Positions 16,381 to 26,015 of a stretch of DNA of 64,000 bases are shown in pieces. Numbering within the stretch: the stretch's first letter is position 1; each line of letters opens with the position of its first letter. The translations under genes were made by a program, and so were the position numbers. The stretch is from Alteromonas sp. ALT199 (lineage in GTDB: Bacteria; Pseudomonadota; Gammaproteobacteria; Enterobacterales; Alteromonadaceae): NCBI RefSeq assembly GCF_018619335.1, contig NZ_JAHHDX010000126.1, forward strand, positions 21,396-85,395, written 5' to 3'. The notes beneath the pieces were generated by a model. It worked only from the letters and a program-made list of their open reading frames with translations. It had not been told where the DNA came from and ran no database searches.

Positions 16381-19125
16381 TTATAGCTGTGGACCTAATA
16401 ATTCAAATTCAGCCACCTGCATCAAGCTATCATCGCCTTTATTTTTGGTAATGTTGATACGGTATAAATTGAATGCGCTTCCGTTACTGGTAGTAAATAC
16501 CCTGCGTTGGAGGCGATCATCAAAGGTCTCCCCTGCCCAACTTCCAATTTCGAACCAGGTTGTACCGCCATCATTAGAGCCTAAAAGAGAGAAGTTTTCA
16601 GGGTCGCGCGATGGCGCATCATTAGCACTGGTAATGGTAAATTGGTTTACTACTGTTGGGGAGGATAATGCGACTTCCACCCAAGATGGTTGTTCTACAG
16701 AAGGGATACCGCCGTTGTCTAACCATTTAGTCGCTATCGCATTGTCAAAGGCCATTTCGCCCGCCTCTGCATCACTAATAGCAGCACGTGCAGTAACCAC
16801 TTTATCTGCACTATCAGTATGGTCTATTGCAGCATAATCGGTACCGAATAAGCCTAACTCTGCAACTTGCATTAAGCTATCATCACCCTTATTTTTAGTG
16901 ATATTAATCTTATAATGCGTAAATGCTTGCATATTCGAAAGGCTATAAATTTGGGTTTCCGCTCTTTCCTCGAAACTGATACCAGCCCATTCGCCAAGTG
17001 TTACCCACGTTTCTCCATCATGGGATGCCAGTAAAGTGACATTCTCCGGATCTCTGCTAGGGGCGTCATTAGCACTAGTAATAGTGAATGTATTAACAGC
17101 TTTTGGTGCAGGTAATGTGACGGTAGCGAAACTTGGATCTTCTACCGAAGGGATACCCGTATTATCTAACCACTTTGTGGAGGCATCACCATCGAATGCA
17201 AACTCGCCTGCTTCCGCTTCACTGATAGCGCCACGGTAATCAATTGTTACGCCATCTGCTGTAGCATGATTTACTGGAGCCTGTGTAGGCCCAATAAGAG
17301 AAAGCTCTGCTACCTGCATCAAGCTATCATCGCCGCTATTTTTAGAAATGTTAATTCTATAAAGAGCATATGATTTCGGGTTTTGGAAACTTAACCACTT
17401 TCGTTCAAATCGGCTATCGAAGGTTTCACCTACCCACGCCGCTACTTCGTTCCACGTTTCACCGCCATCGTTTGAACCCAACAGACTGAAATTTTCAGGG
17501 TCGCGCGATGGTGCATCGTTTGCACTGGTTATCGCAAGAACATTAATATTAACCGGGCTTGCAAAGCTTACATCTACCCAAGACGGCGCTTCTTCGGTGG
17601 GCACACCAGTATCATCGAGCCATTTTGTATTAACGTCTAAATCAAACGCCATTGCTGGGGCTTCGGCGTCGCCAATGAAACCACGCCCTTCTATTGACGT
17701 GGCATTAGATGAATGCACGATGGCAGACTCTAAGGGGCCGGATAGTCCAATTTCCGCTACCTGCATTAAATTACTGTCGCCTTTGTTTTTCGTGATATTC
17801 ACACGGTAATGGCGGTAAGCGAGAGAATTATTTAATGTAAGGTGCTGGGTTTCAAAACGCTCATCAAAAGATACGCCCGCCCATTCACCAAGCGTTACCC
17901 ATGTTTCACCGTCTAAAGAGGCTTCTAGAGACAGGTTCTCAGGGTCACGTTCGGGTGCGTCATTAGCACTCGTCAAGGATAAAGTATTAACCGGCACCGC
18001 GTCTTCAAAACTGATGGCAATCCACGAAGGATCCTCTACCGAAGGAATGCTGGCATTATCCAGCCACTTAGTTTGCGTATCTTTGTCTAAAGCTTTATCG
18101 CCCGACTCCCCATCACTAATCGCAGCCCGCCAGGTAATGTCGGCGGATGCCAAATTAGCGGCAGTAGTGTACTCAATTAGCGGGCCGCCGCCTTGAGACT
18201 CTATAGCCACTGGCAAGTCAACATTAATGATGCTTTCTGGTTCCATACCTAACGCGCTAACTACAGGGTGTGCGCTAAGGGCAGTAAGTAGTTGTTCTCG
18301 AATCGCTGTTAACGCGTCGGTATCTCCCGCGGCAGCTTGCATTACATTTGCCTTCATGGTCTCAAGGTGTTGAGCAAGTGTTGTATCTTCAGGCATATAC
18401 GCAAAGGCAGCATTTATTAGCGACGCATTTAGTGACTTTGCATCCAACCCAGCTACACTTTCAACGCTCTCAACGCTAACCACGGGTGTTGCAAAAACAT
18501 CAAAATTTGACGTTTCATAGCCAAGAATACGCATTAGCATAACGCTAAACTCAGCTTGTGCTGGCGCCAATGTAGCCAATGCTGAAATATTCCGCCCTTC
18601 TTCGATTGCCTGCTCAAGTAATGCAGAGGCTAGTGTAGTTAATACAGTAGCCTGGAAGGTCGCTTCAGGTTCACCATCTTCTTGTGTACCTAATGGCGCA
18701 GATACCCAGCTCAAGGTAGTAAGCTTAGTACCGGCAAGTGCCTCTGCATCAACATTTTCGCCTAAACCAGCGATACCACATGCGCTTGTATCGCATACCA
18801 TAGTAGCGTTTTCGCCGGCGAGTGCTTCGACACGGTAAATACCGTTAAAGGCGTAACCGGGTGACGAGGTTAAGGTTAAAAATACGTCGCCATTACTGTC
18901 TGTCTGCGCATTCGTTGTGGTTGCGGCTCCGCCAACAATAGGCGCTACCGATATATCCGCGCCTATCATGGTGCCTTTAGTTACCGAGCCAGAAAGTTCT
19001 GCTTGCGTACTAACAGGTGTGGGTGCGCTTTCAGGTTTAGGATCATCTCCCCCTTTACACGCGCTTAATAGACCTAATACTACCGCCACAGATAGAGATA
19101 CTTTTGTTAACGTGAATTTTTTCAT
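16381..19125 (-). CDS. Surface lipoprotein with four F5/8C-like glycan-binding repeats
   Basis: This 914-residue protein has a lipobox LLSAC (cysteine 23) and an acidic, proline-rich linker. Residues 41-310 form a helical region with no recognised function that begins with a carboxypeptidase-like fold segment (ELSGSVTKGTMIGADISVAPIV). Four tandem F5/8 type C (discoidin-like) domains follow at about 321-463, 470-613, 619-761 and 770-912, each with KWLD, SANDAPxRDPEN, WAGxSF and NKGDDSLMQVAE. It lies between the TBDR and GH85 genes, the place that surface glycan-binding proteins occupy in glycan loci, so I infer capture of N-glycan or glycoprotein at the cell surface. No catalytic motif is seen. 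Confidence 0.85.
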   Translation of the reverse strand: MKKFTLTKVSLSVAVVLGLLSACKGGDDPKPESAPTPVSTQAELSGSVTKGTMIGADISVAPIVGGAATTTNAQTDSNGDVFLTLTSSPGYAFNGIYRVEALAGENATMVCDTSACGIAGLGENVDAEALAGTKLTTLSWVSAPLGTQEDGEPEATFQATVLTTLASALLEQAIEEGRNISALATLAPAQAEFSVMLMRILGYETSNFDVFATPVVSVESVESVAGLDAKSLNASLINAAFAYMPEDTTLAQHLETMKANVMQAAAGDTDALTAIREQLLTALSAHPVVSALGMEPESIINVDLPVAIESQGGGPLIEYTTAANLASADITWRAAISDGESGDKALDKDTQTKWLDNASIPSVEDPSWIAISFEDAVPVNTLSLTSANDAPERDPENLSLEASLDGETWVTLGEWAGVSFDERFETQHLTLNNSLAYRHYRVNITKNKGDSNLMQVAEIGLSGPLESAIVHSSNATSIEGRGFIGDAEAPAMAFDLDVNTKWLDDTGVPTEEAPSWVDVSFASPVNINVLAITSANDAPSRDPENFSLLGSNDGGETWNEVAAWVGETFDSRFERKWLSFQNPKSYALYRINISKNSGDDSLMQVAELSLIGPTQAPVNHATADGVTIDYRGAISEAEAGEFAFDGDASTKWLDNTGIPSVEDPSFATVTLPAPKAVNTFTITSANDAPSRDPENVTLLASHDGETWVTLGEWAGISFEERAETQIYSLSNMQAFTHYKINITKNKGDDSLMQVAELGLFGTDYAAIDHTDSADKVVTARAAISDAEAGEMAFDNAIATKWLDNGGIPSVEQPSWVEVALSSPTVVNQFTITSANDAPSRDPENFSLLGSNDGGTTWFEIGSWAGETFDDRLQRRVFTTSNGSAFNLYRINITKNKGDDSLMQVAEFELLGPQL
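16390..18165 (-). repeat. Four tandem coding repeats of about 430-445 bases
   Basis: The repeat units lie at about 18165-17737, 17718-17287, 17271-16843 and 16818-16390. They encode the discoidin-like domains of the surface lipoprotein and are separated by short linkers. Similarity is high at protein level, with SANDAP and DPEN in every unit, which points to internal duplication. Confidence 0.8.
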
Positions 19126-19164
19126 AATATGTCCTATTCGATTTTTTATCGTTAAATTCTGAGA

Positions 19165-22095
19165 CTAGAAGCTATATGTCGCGCCGATATAGAATCGACG
19201 GCCCGCGTAACTGGTGCCGTAAAGGCGAGAGTCCACATCGTTTCCGAGTCGAGACACTGACTCTTCTTCGGTGAGGTTCACTACTGACGCACTAATTATA
19301 ATATCTTCGGTTAACGAATAAGACGCATTTATGTCGACTTGCGTATAGGGGTCTTGGTATACATTAAAGCCGCTGGCCAGGCCTAGCACAGTGTCGCCTC
19401 GCTTATTCCAAGAAGCGCGAACGCTATAGTCATCAGTCTCATAATAGGCAGATAAGTTGTATTGGTATTTTGCGCTACCCACGAGTGCTGATTGGCCTTC
19501 TACTTCGCCATTTACAGATACATCCGCTTTATTAGTGATGTTTCGCGTGTAGTTGGCGTATAAGCCAAAACCACTCTCAAACGCATGTTGAATGAACAAC
19601 TCTAAACCCTTAGATTTAGCGTTGGAGCCGTTTCCAGAGGTTGAATAGGGGGTAATTGTGATTTCACCCGCCGGAACGATATCTTCAAACCCGGCATAGT
19701 CGGTGGTGCGGTCGATAACAAGAGGTACAATGAAATTATCAACTTTTTTGTAAAATAACGCAGAACCAATGGCCGACCCTTCGCCATAATAGTACTCTAC
19801 AGAAATATCGAACTGTTTAGATAGATAAGGCTCTAACTCCTTATTACCACCACTACCTGAAAATCCGGGAAGCTCATTGAACTCGGCCCGATCAGAGGCC
19901 CACTCATCGGAAACGAAAGTCACTCTTTCTTGTGAACCTAGCGCGCTGTATCCAGGTCGAGACATCACTTTTGCAGCAGCTAAACGTACCACTAAGTTCT
20001 CGCCCGCATCCCATACTACATTTAAGCTAGGCAGTACTTCTGTATAAGTATTTTTTGATTCGATAAGCTCGTATTGCTCACGGAACCGATCGTCTCCCAC
20101 TACAGGCTCGCCGGTTTCATCATCAACGTTATCTAAGAAGTAGGTGTAAAGGTCGGTTGATGCCGCAGTGGTCGTAGTTTCCACAACCCGTAAACCTAGG
20201 TTCCCTCGAAAATCTGCGTAGTCGAACTCACCTTGTATGTAAGCCGCTTTAATTTCTTCTTCAATATCGTAAACGAACTGATCTTCGATGCGTGTGTATG
20301 GCGTGTAGTTTGATACCACGAGATCTCTGTATTTTTCCCAATTGATCGTAGGCATCAAATTAATATCGAACCCACCAGCGATATTGCCTTCACCCGAGGT
20401 GTTTAGCACCTCTTCGGCACTCGGCATTCCCCCATTCCACTGGTAGCTATCAAACACATCAATCCCATCCTCAGTGGCTTCCGCTGCTGCAATATCGAAA
20501 TCAGGGTCTAGGAAGAAATTGTTGCCGGTTTCTCTGTGTAGTTCACCTTTACGATATTTTGCGCCTGTTTTGATGGTATGGAACATACCCCAGTCAACGT
20601 ATATATCTAAGTCAAGCTGGGCATATTTTTCTTCTAGTTCACTGTTTACAAAGCTGGAACCTGATGAACCTGGGTCAGCTGCACCACCCACGCCTGACAA
20701 CAACGCATTAAGTGTGTTGGGATCCATATACATGGATAGGCGATCAGAACCAAGTGACCAGCCCGCATATTGCGCTGCGTTTTCTACAAAGTCGTCTCCT
20801 TGGCCCCAGTTTGAGCTTTTATACGCTGCCTCCCAGTTTTCTGTGGGTCCGCCTTCCGCTTCTGTTTGACCAAACTTGAAATTCGCGACGAATTCATCGC
20901 CTTCATATTCAAACCCTAAATCAAAGGTATCTGAGGTAGACTCTTCTCGCGTGTACGTGCCACGGATCCAAGGAAATTGCATATCGTTTTCAACGCCGCC
21001 AGCGCCCACTACATAGTCGATACCAACTATGTTCAGACCCGCTTCATCTAGGGTAACATCACTGATGAAATTAGGACTAAGCGACCATTCAGGAATATCA
21101 ATAACCGATAGCGTTCTATCTTGCCCCAGTTCAAAACCAAAGTAGTTCGCGGTTATTTCTAGGCGATCAGTAGGTCTCCATTGCCCTGTAAGCTGGATAC
21201 CTTCGCGCTGTCTATCCTCTTTAACGACGGACGTTCTAGCTACCTGTGGAAAATAGACATCACTATAGGTATTCCCTGTAGCATCGTTAAGTGCTGCCCA
21301 CGGGTTATTGTTATTAATAGCATTTCCATTCGCATCAACTGCGTTACCGGCCTCTCCAGTCCACCGCCAAACATTCGCGTTGGTGCCACCAGAGAGAGTA
21401 CGATTTGTTCTATCTTGCTTGGTAAAACCGACTAAAAAGCCAAGCGTTTCCTCTTCATTTTTCCATGAATAAAGGGCGGTGCCTTGCGGCTCATAATCTT
21501 CAGTTACATCCGCATAAGTCGCTTCAATATTCAGTACGCCTGAATTAGCGTCCATTTCAAAGGGCTTTCTCGTATGCAGCAATACGGTGCCGCCGACGCC
21601 GCCTTCATCTAAACGAGCTTCAGAGGACTTGAACACTTCTACTTTTTTGATCATAGCGGAAGGAAGTAGCGTGTAATCAAATGAGCGTGAAGGCTCACCC
21701 GGAGAAGATGCAATAAAGTTACCATTTAATTGAGTAAAAGTGAGGTCTGAGCTTAGTCCTCGAATACTCACGCTAGCGCCTTCGCCCCCATCTCGCTGTA
21801 TGACAACACCAGGTACCCTTTGTAGTGAATCTGCAACGTTTTTATCAGGGAATTTACCAATATCTTCCGCCGTAATTGCATCGACTACTGCTTGAGAAAG
21901 CCTTTTGGTAGCAAGGTTTTCCGCCATACTCGATCGAATACCTTTTACTTCAATAACTTCTAACGCTGCTTCTTCGGCGTCAGTAGTCTGCTGGGCGTAC
22001 ACTGGGTTCATTGCAGTCGCGACTGCCATACATAACAGTGATTTACCAAATGTACGGGTCATAGACATATCATCTTCTTTCTTTTGGGTAGCCAT
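19165..22095 (-). CDS. TonB-dependent receptor of the N-glycan locus
   Basis: This outer-membrane receptor of about 976 residues has a signal peptide (core FGKSLLCMAVATAMNPVYAQ), a plug domain with VIEVKGIRSSMAENLATKRL, DIGKFPDKNVADSLQRVPGV and RGLSSDLTFTQLNG, and a long barrel ending in YIGATYSF. This plug pattern is typical of receptors tied to carbohydrate loci in marine gammaproteobacteria. It is the first gene of the leftward arm and probably imports GH85 products or intact glycans with energy from TonB. I prefer the ATG at 22095 because GGAG lies nine bases before it; starts at 22110 and 22068 are also possible. Two LacI-type operator copies lie just upstream (22117 and 22234). Confidence 0.9.
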   Translation of the reverse strand: MATQKKEDDMSMTRTFGKSLLCMAVATAMNPVYAQQTTDAEEAALEVIEVKGIRSSMAENLATKRLSQAVVDAITAEDIGKFPDKNVADSLQRVPGVVIQRDGGEGASVSIRGLSSDLTFTQLNGNFIASSPGEPSRSFDYTLLPSAMIKKVEVFKSSEARLDEGGVGGTVLLHTRKPFEMDANSGVLNIEATYADVTEDYEPQGTALYSWKNEEETLGFLVGFTKQDRTNRTLSGGTNANVWRWTGEAGNAVDANGNAINNNNPWAALNDATGNTYSDVYFPQVARTSVVKEDRQREGIQLTGQWRPTDRLEITANYFGFELGQDRTLSVIDIPEWSLSPNFISDVTLDEAGLNIVGIDYVVGAGGVENDMQFPWIRGTYTREESTSDTFDLGFEYEGDEFVANFKFGQTEAEGGPTENWEAAYKSSNWGQGDDFVENAAQYAGWSLGSDRLSMYMDPNTLNALLSGVGGAADPGSSGSSFVNSELEEKYAQLDLDIYVDWGMFHTIKTGAKYRKGELHRETGNNFFLDPDFDIAAAEATEDGIDVFDSYQWNGGMPSAEEVLNTSGEGNIAGGFDINLMPTINWEKYRDLVVSNYTPYTRIEDQFVYDIEEEIKAAYIQGEFDYADFRGNLGLRVVETTTTAASTDLYTYFLDNVDDETGEPVVGDDRFREQYELIESKNTYTEVLPSLNVVWDAGENLVVRLAAAKVMSRPGYSALGSQERVTFVSDEWASDRAEFNELPGFSGSGGNKELEPYLSKQFDISVEYYYGEGSAIGSALFYKKVDNFIVPLVIDRTTDYAGFEDIVPAGEITITPYSTSGNGSNAKSKGLELFIQHAFESGFGLYANYTRNITNKADVSVNGEVEGQSALVGSAKYQYNLSAYYETDDYSVRASWNKRGDTVLGLASGFNVYQDPYTQVDINASYSLTEDIIISASVVNLTEEESVSRLGNDVDSRLYGTSYAGRRFYIGATYSF

Positions 22096-22116
22096 GTGGT
22101 GCGTCTCCATCCTTCA

Positions 22117-22130
22117 TGTAATCGTAAACA
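22117..22130. promoter_or_regulatory. LacI-type operator copy A (before the TBDR)
   Basis: TGTAATCGTAAACA lies 22 bases upstream of the chosen receptor start. Its left half is identical to the other three copies. It would block early transcription if bound. Confidence 0.6.
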
Positions 22131-22233
22131 AAGCTACGATGAGGAAAGTAAATTAAATTTATATTTATACATTTTTCATTCACTTACGACTTACGCAAGC
22201 TTTACTTGACTGAATTCATTACACAGCAAGTTA

Positions 22234-22247
22234 TGTAATCGTTTTCA
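22234..22247. promoter_or_regulatory. LacI-type operator copy B (before the TBDR)
   Basis: TGTAATCGTTTTCA is a second copy in the leader or promoter of the leftward arm, 117 bases from copy A. Two sites at this spacing could support looping. Confidence 0.6.
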
Positions 22248-22354
22248 GTTAGAGCTTGATATTATGACTGTGTTAAGAAGTTGTCAACAGATCTGAGGCG
22301 AATTTATTTACAAAATGTTAACGTAGATGGTGGGATAAAGGCATTTAATTAATT

Positions 22355-23359
22355 CTAGCGTTTGGCGGGACCAGAACTTTCTCTTTCCAGTAACTGAAAC
22401 GGTAAGATTTCTCTTTTTCTTGTAAGTTCTTCATTTTTCATCATTTTTACTAATACATCTACGGCCCGTTTACCCATATCGAAGGCAGGTTGATCTACTG
22501 TAGTGAGGGGCGGGTTTACATACCCAGATACTCTCACGTTATCAAAACCGGTTATAGAGATATCCTTAGGAATGGATATACCACGCCTGGTTAGCTCAAA
22601 GAGCGCGCCCATAGCAATATCATCGTTGAAGCAGCAAATAGCGGTGGGGCGATGGGGTAATTTTAATAATTCCTTTACGCCCTCTACGCCTGTATCTAAA
22701 TCGTAACTCTCACCGACTAACGATGACTCCTCAAAATTAATTCCCTCTTCGGACAACACACTTTTCATACCCGCTAGGCGGTCGTGAAAAATTTGTGAGC
22801 TTCGCTGACCTGCAATAAATCCAAATTTTTCATGACCATAGCTTACCAAATGATTCATTATCGCCCTACCCGCAGCGTAATTATCTAGCTCGATATACGG
22901 GTAGTCTTTCCCTGTAACCCGTTCACATACACTCACTAGGGGCACGTTTTTAGATAGATCTTCATCAGCCTCGGAGAACGGAAATGAGTGATCAAGTTGT
23001 ATTAATCCATCCGCCCTATTAGATAACAGCATGCTAGCGTATTCGTTCTCGCGCTTATGTTCGCCTTGTGTATCACCTAATAGTACTGAGTATCCATGTT
23101 CTTGCGCACCTTTTTCAATACCTTCAATAATGCGCATGAAAAAGGGGTTTACCAAGTTAGGCACTAAAACAACGATGGAATTTGACTTACCACTTTTCAC
23201 ACTGCTTGCTAACCAATTAGGCCGATAACCTGCGGTTTTCACCGCCTCCATTACTTTTTCTCGGGTTTTAACATTGACTAAAGAGGGATTTTTGAGGGCA
23301 CGTGAAACCGTGGCCGTCGAAACGCCTGCCAGTTCACTTACTTTTTTAATGTTGGTCAT
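22355..23359 (-). CDS. LacI-family transcriptional regulator
   Basis: This 334-residue protein opens with the LacI helix-turn-helix and hinge (KKVSELAGVSTATVSRALKN, residues about 5-25) and continues with a periplasmic-binding-protein-like sensor domain (SIVVLVPNLVNPFFMRIIEG to DVLVKMMKN). AAGGA precedes the start. The gene sits between the two arms of the N-glycan locus, transcribed in the direction of the receptor gene. Four operator-like palindromes with a central CG flank it, which fits local control. The inducer is unknown; mannose, Man-GlcNAc or a GlcNAc phosphate would make sense. It takes the place that NagC or NagR holds in other GlcNAc pathways. Confidence 0.93.
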   Translation of the reverse strand: MTNIKKVSELAGVSTATVSRALKNPSLVNVKTREKVMEAVKTAGYRPNWLASSVKSGKSNSIVVLVPNLVNPFFMRIIEGIEKGAQEHGYSVLLGDTQGEHKRENEYASMLLSNRADGLIQLDHSFPFSEADEDLSKNVPLVSVCERVTGKDYPYIELDNYAAGRAIMNHLVSYGHEKFGFIAGQRSSQIFHDRLAGMKSVLSEEGINFEESSLVGESYDLDTGVEGVKELLKLPHRPTAICCFNDDIAMGALFELTRRGISIPKDISITGFDNVRVSGYVNPPLTTVDQPAFDMGKRAVDVLVKMMKNEELTRKREILPFQLLERESSGPAKR

Positions 23360-23449
23360 TTTAATCCTTTTTAAGAGCCATCAATGTCTAATGGAGACAG
23401 TAGAGGTGCTTATAATACCGTCTACTTGCATACATTAGCAACAACAAAG

Positions 23450-23463
23450 AGTAAACGATTACA
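23450..23463. promoter_or_regulatory. LacI-type operator copy C
   Basis: AGTAAACGATTACA; its reverse complement TGTAATCGTTTACT matches the other copies in 12 of the 14 positions. It lies between the regulator gene and the rightward arm and could control either, including autoregulation. Confidence 0.6.
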
Positions 23464-23543
23464 TTCTACCAATATACCGGGGATTTTAGCCCTTAATAGG
23501 GGAAGAAGAGCAATTTTATGCAATTGATTATAGATTTTCAGAT

Positions 23544-23557
23544 TGTAATCGATTACA
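23544..23557. promoter_or_regulatory. LacI-type operator copy D, perfect palindrome
   Basis: TGTAATCGATTACA is a perfect 14-base palindrome with central CG, the classical form of a LacI/GalR-family site. It lies 68 bases before the first gene of the rightward arm. Confidence 0.7.
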
Positions 23558-23624
23558 GTTCTCAGCAATCATTATTATAACCATTGATTTACATCTATTA
23601 TACAAGGTGTGGAACGGATAAATC

Positions 23625-25970
23625 ATGAATTTACGCAAAACTTTTATTATTCCTATACTTGCAGGCTCCCTCCTAGCAGCTTGTAGCAATAAGCAGCAAC
23701 TCGATCACCACACGAGTAGCGAGGCCCCGACGTCAGTCAACTTGGTTCAAGAGGATTTAGTTCAATACATTAATCCATTGATGGGTAGCGATTCAAAATT
23801 TAGCCTATCAAATGGCAATACCTATCCGGCGATTGCTACGCCTTGGGCGATGAATTTTTGGACCCCAATGACAGCCCCTATAGGCGATGGTTGGACATAC
23901 AAATACGACGACGAAAAAATTAGAGGAATAAAACAAACCCACCAACCAAGCCCATGGCTAAACGACTACGGTGCTTTTGCTTTAATGCCTGTAACGGGCG
24001 GTATTAAATTCAATCAGGACGAGCGCGCTTCATGGTTTTCTCATAAAGCAGAAACGTCTTCGCCTAACTATTATTCGGTCTACCTTGCTGATCACGATGT
24101 GACCGCTGAGGTTACCCCTACAGAAAGAGCAGCCCAATTTAGGTTCACATTTCCAAAAACCGAAGACGCCTATATTGTATTAGATGCTTTTGAAAAAGGA
24201 TCGAAAGTAACGATTTTACCCGATGAACAGAAGATTATAGGTTACACAAAATACAATCACGGGGGCGTACCAAGTAACTTTAAAAATTACTTCGTGCTTA
24301 GCTTTGATAAACCTTTTACCACTTCCCACACATGGCACGATGGCTATGAGTTGGCGCTAAATACGACAGAAAATGAAGGTGACCACGTAGGAGCCATTAT
24401 TGGGTTTAGCACCGCGGATAATGAGCAAGTGACAGTAAAAGTGGCTTCTTCGTTTATTAGCCTAGCGCAAGCGGAATTAAACCTAGAGCGCGAGATAGGC
24501 ACAGATAGCTTTGAAATAACGCGACAAAAAGCTTTTGAAGCATGGCAGCGTGAATTATCCCGGATAGTGATTGAAGATGACAACCTTGATAACGTAAAAA
24601 CCTTCTACTCTGCGCTTTATCGCGTACTCCTATTTCCACGAAAGTTTTACGAAATAAATGCACAGGATGAAGTTGTGCATTACAGCCCGTACAACGGCGA
24701 AGTATTACCAGGTTATATGTTCACCGATAACGGCTTTTGGGATACTTTCAGAGCTGTATTTCCTTTCTTCTCATTGATGTACCCTGATTTAAACGCCCAG
24801 ATAATGGAAGGGTTAGCTAACACGTATAAAGAGTCGGGTTGGCTTCCTGAATGGGCAAGCCCTGGCCACCGTAATGTCATGATCGGATCGAACTCGGCGG
24901 TAAATATCGCAGACGCCTATATGAAAGGCATAACCGATATTGATATCGACACCCTCTATGAAGCAGCAGTTAAAAATGCAGAAGTGAATATTAATAGACC
25001 CATGACGTCTGTTGGCCGTGAAGGTTTAACCTATTATAACGATCTAGGGTATGTTCCCTATGATGTTGGGATACACGAAAACGCAGCTCGTACATTAGAG
25101 TACGCATTTGCAGACTTCAGCTTGTATCAGTTAGCTAAAAAACTAGGTAAGCAGGCAGATGCCGATAAGTATCTAGCAAGAAGCATGAACTATAAAAACC
25201 TCTTCGACCCATCAACAGGCTGGATGAGAGGAAAAAATAAAGATGGGAGTTTCCAAGCGCCCTTCAACCCTCTTAAATGGGGTGACGCATTCACTGAAGG
25301 AAATGCGCTTCACTATACATGGTCAGTTTTTCACGATATTGAAGGTTTGAAAAAACTGATGGGTGGAAACGAAGCCTTTATTGAAAAACTCGATACTGTT
25401 TTTGAAATGCCTCCGGTATTTGACGACAGTTATTACGGCTTTACTATTCATGAAATCCGTGAGATGCAAATTGTAGATATGGGTAATTATGCCCACGGCA
25501 ATCAACCCATCCAACATATGATCTATTTATACAGCTATGCTGGCCAGCCTTGGAAAACCCAAGCTTATGTTAGAGATGTGATGGATAAGCTATACATGGC
25601 AACGCCTGATGGGTATAGCGGCGACGAAGACAATGGCCAAACGTCAGCTTGGTATGTTTTCAGCGCCTTAGGCTTCTACCCAGTTACGCCAGGTGTTGAT
25701 CAGTTTGTATTAGGTAGCCCGCTTTTTGACAAAGTGACTATGACAATGCCCAACGGTACTCCCTTCACTATCACCACCAAAAGCAACTCAGAATCTGCCG
25801 TATATGTGGATGATGTGCAGCTAAACGGCAGTACATGGAATAAAACCTGGGTCGGTTTAGATGCTCTTCAGTCGGGCGGCACTATGACATTCGATATGAG
25901 CGAAACGCCAAACAAAACACGCGCTATCAATGCTGACGCATGGCCGTTTTCACTTTCTTTAACTCAGTAA
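23625..25970 (+). CDS. GH92 alpha-mannosidase, lipoprotein (copy 2)
   Basis: This 781-residue protein has a lipobox LLAAC (cysteine 20). The mature start departs from the other copies: YINPLMGSDSKFSLSNGNTY, then TYPAIATPWAMNFWTP. The catalytic region keeps FTEGNALHYTW (expected general acid in TEGNA) and GDEDNGQTSAWYVFSALGFY, so GH92 membership is firm. Differences in the opening motif and in EGNA versus EANA suggest a different linkage or acceptor preference from copies 1 and 3. It is the first gene of the rightward arm, behind the perfect LacI-type operator, and is followed by an unusual intercistronic hairpin at 25977. Confidence 0.92.
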   Translation: MNLRKTFIIPILAGSLLAACSNKQQLDHHTSSEAPTSVNLVQEDLVQYINPLMGSDSKFSLSNGNTYPAIATPWAMNFWTPMTAPIGDGWTYKYDDEKIRGIKQTHQPSPWLNDYGAFALMPVTGGIKFNQDERASWFSHKAETSSPNYYSVYLADHDVTAEVTPTERAAQFRFTFPKTEDAYIVLDAFEKGSKVTILPDEQKIIGYTKYNHGGVPSNFKNYFVLSFDKPFTTSHTWHDGYELALNTTENEGDHVGAIIGFSTADNEQVTVKVASSFISLAQAELNLEREIGTDSFEITRQKAFEAWQRELSRIVIEDDNLDNVKTFYSALYRVLLFPRKFYEINAQDEVVHYSPYNGEVLPGYMFTDNGFWDTFRAVFPFFSLMYPDLNAQIMEGLANTYKESGWLPEWASPGHRNVMIGSNSAVNIADAYMKGITDIDIDTLYEAAVKNAEVNINRPMTSVGREGLTYYNDLGYVPYDVGIHENAARTLEYAFADFSLYQLAKKLGKQADADKYLARSMNYKNLFDPSTGWMRGKNKDGSFQAPFNPLKWGDAFTEGNALHYTWSVFHDIEGLKKLMGGNEAFIEKLDTVFEMPPVFDDSYYGFTIHEIREMQIVDMGNYAHGNQPIQHMIYLYSYAGQPWKTQAYVRDVMDKLYMATPDGYSGDEDNGQTSAWYVFSALGFYPVTPGVDQFVLGSPLFDKVTMTMPNGTPFTITTKSNSESAVYVDDVQLNGSTWNKTWVGLDALQSGGTMTFDMSETPNKTRAINADAWPFSLSLTQ

Positions 25971-25976
25971 ACTGAT

Positions 25977-25999
25977 AGAGGCGCGAGTAACGCGCCTCT
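25977..25999. other. Intercistronic 9-bp hairpin
   Basis: AGAGGCGCG and CGCGCCTCT pair perfectly around loop AGTAA, directly after the copy-2 GH92 stop and 17 bases before the MFS start. No T-tract follows, so it is more likely an mRNA-stabilising or processing element than a full terminator. Confidence 0.6.
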
Positions 26000-26015
26000 C
26001 TCCTAGGATATTGCC

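Noticed and set aside
16445..16837. A 130-codon plus-strand frame inside the repeat lipoprotein gene
   Set aside because: It is antisense to the F5/8C repeats, and similar frames recur with the repeat period (17036, 17597, 18014).
20474..20869. A 131-codon plus-strand frame inside the large receptor gene
   Set aside because: It lies antisense to a well-supported receptor gene, and its composition follows the opposite strand.
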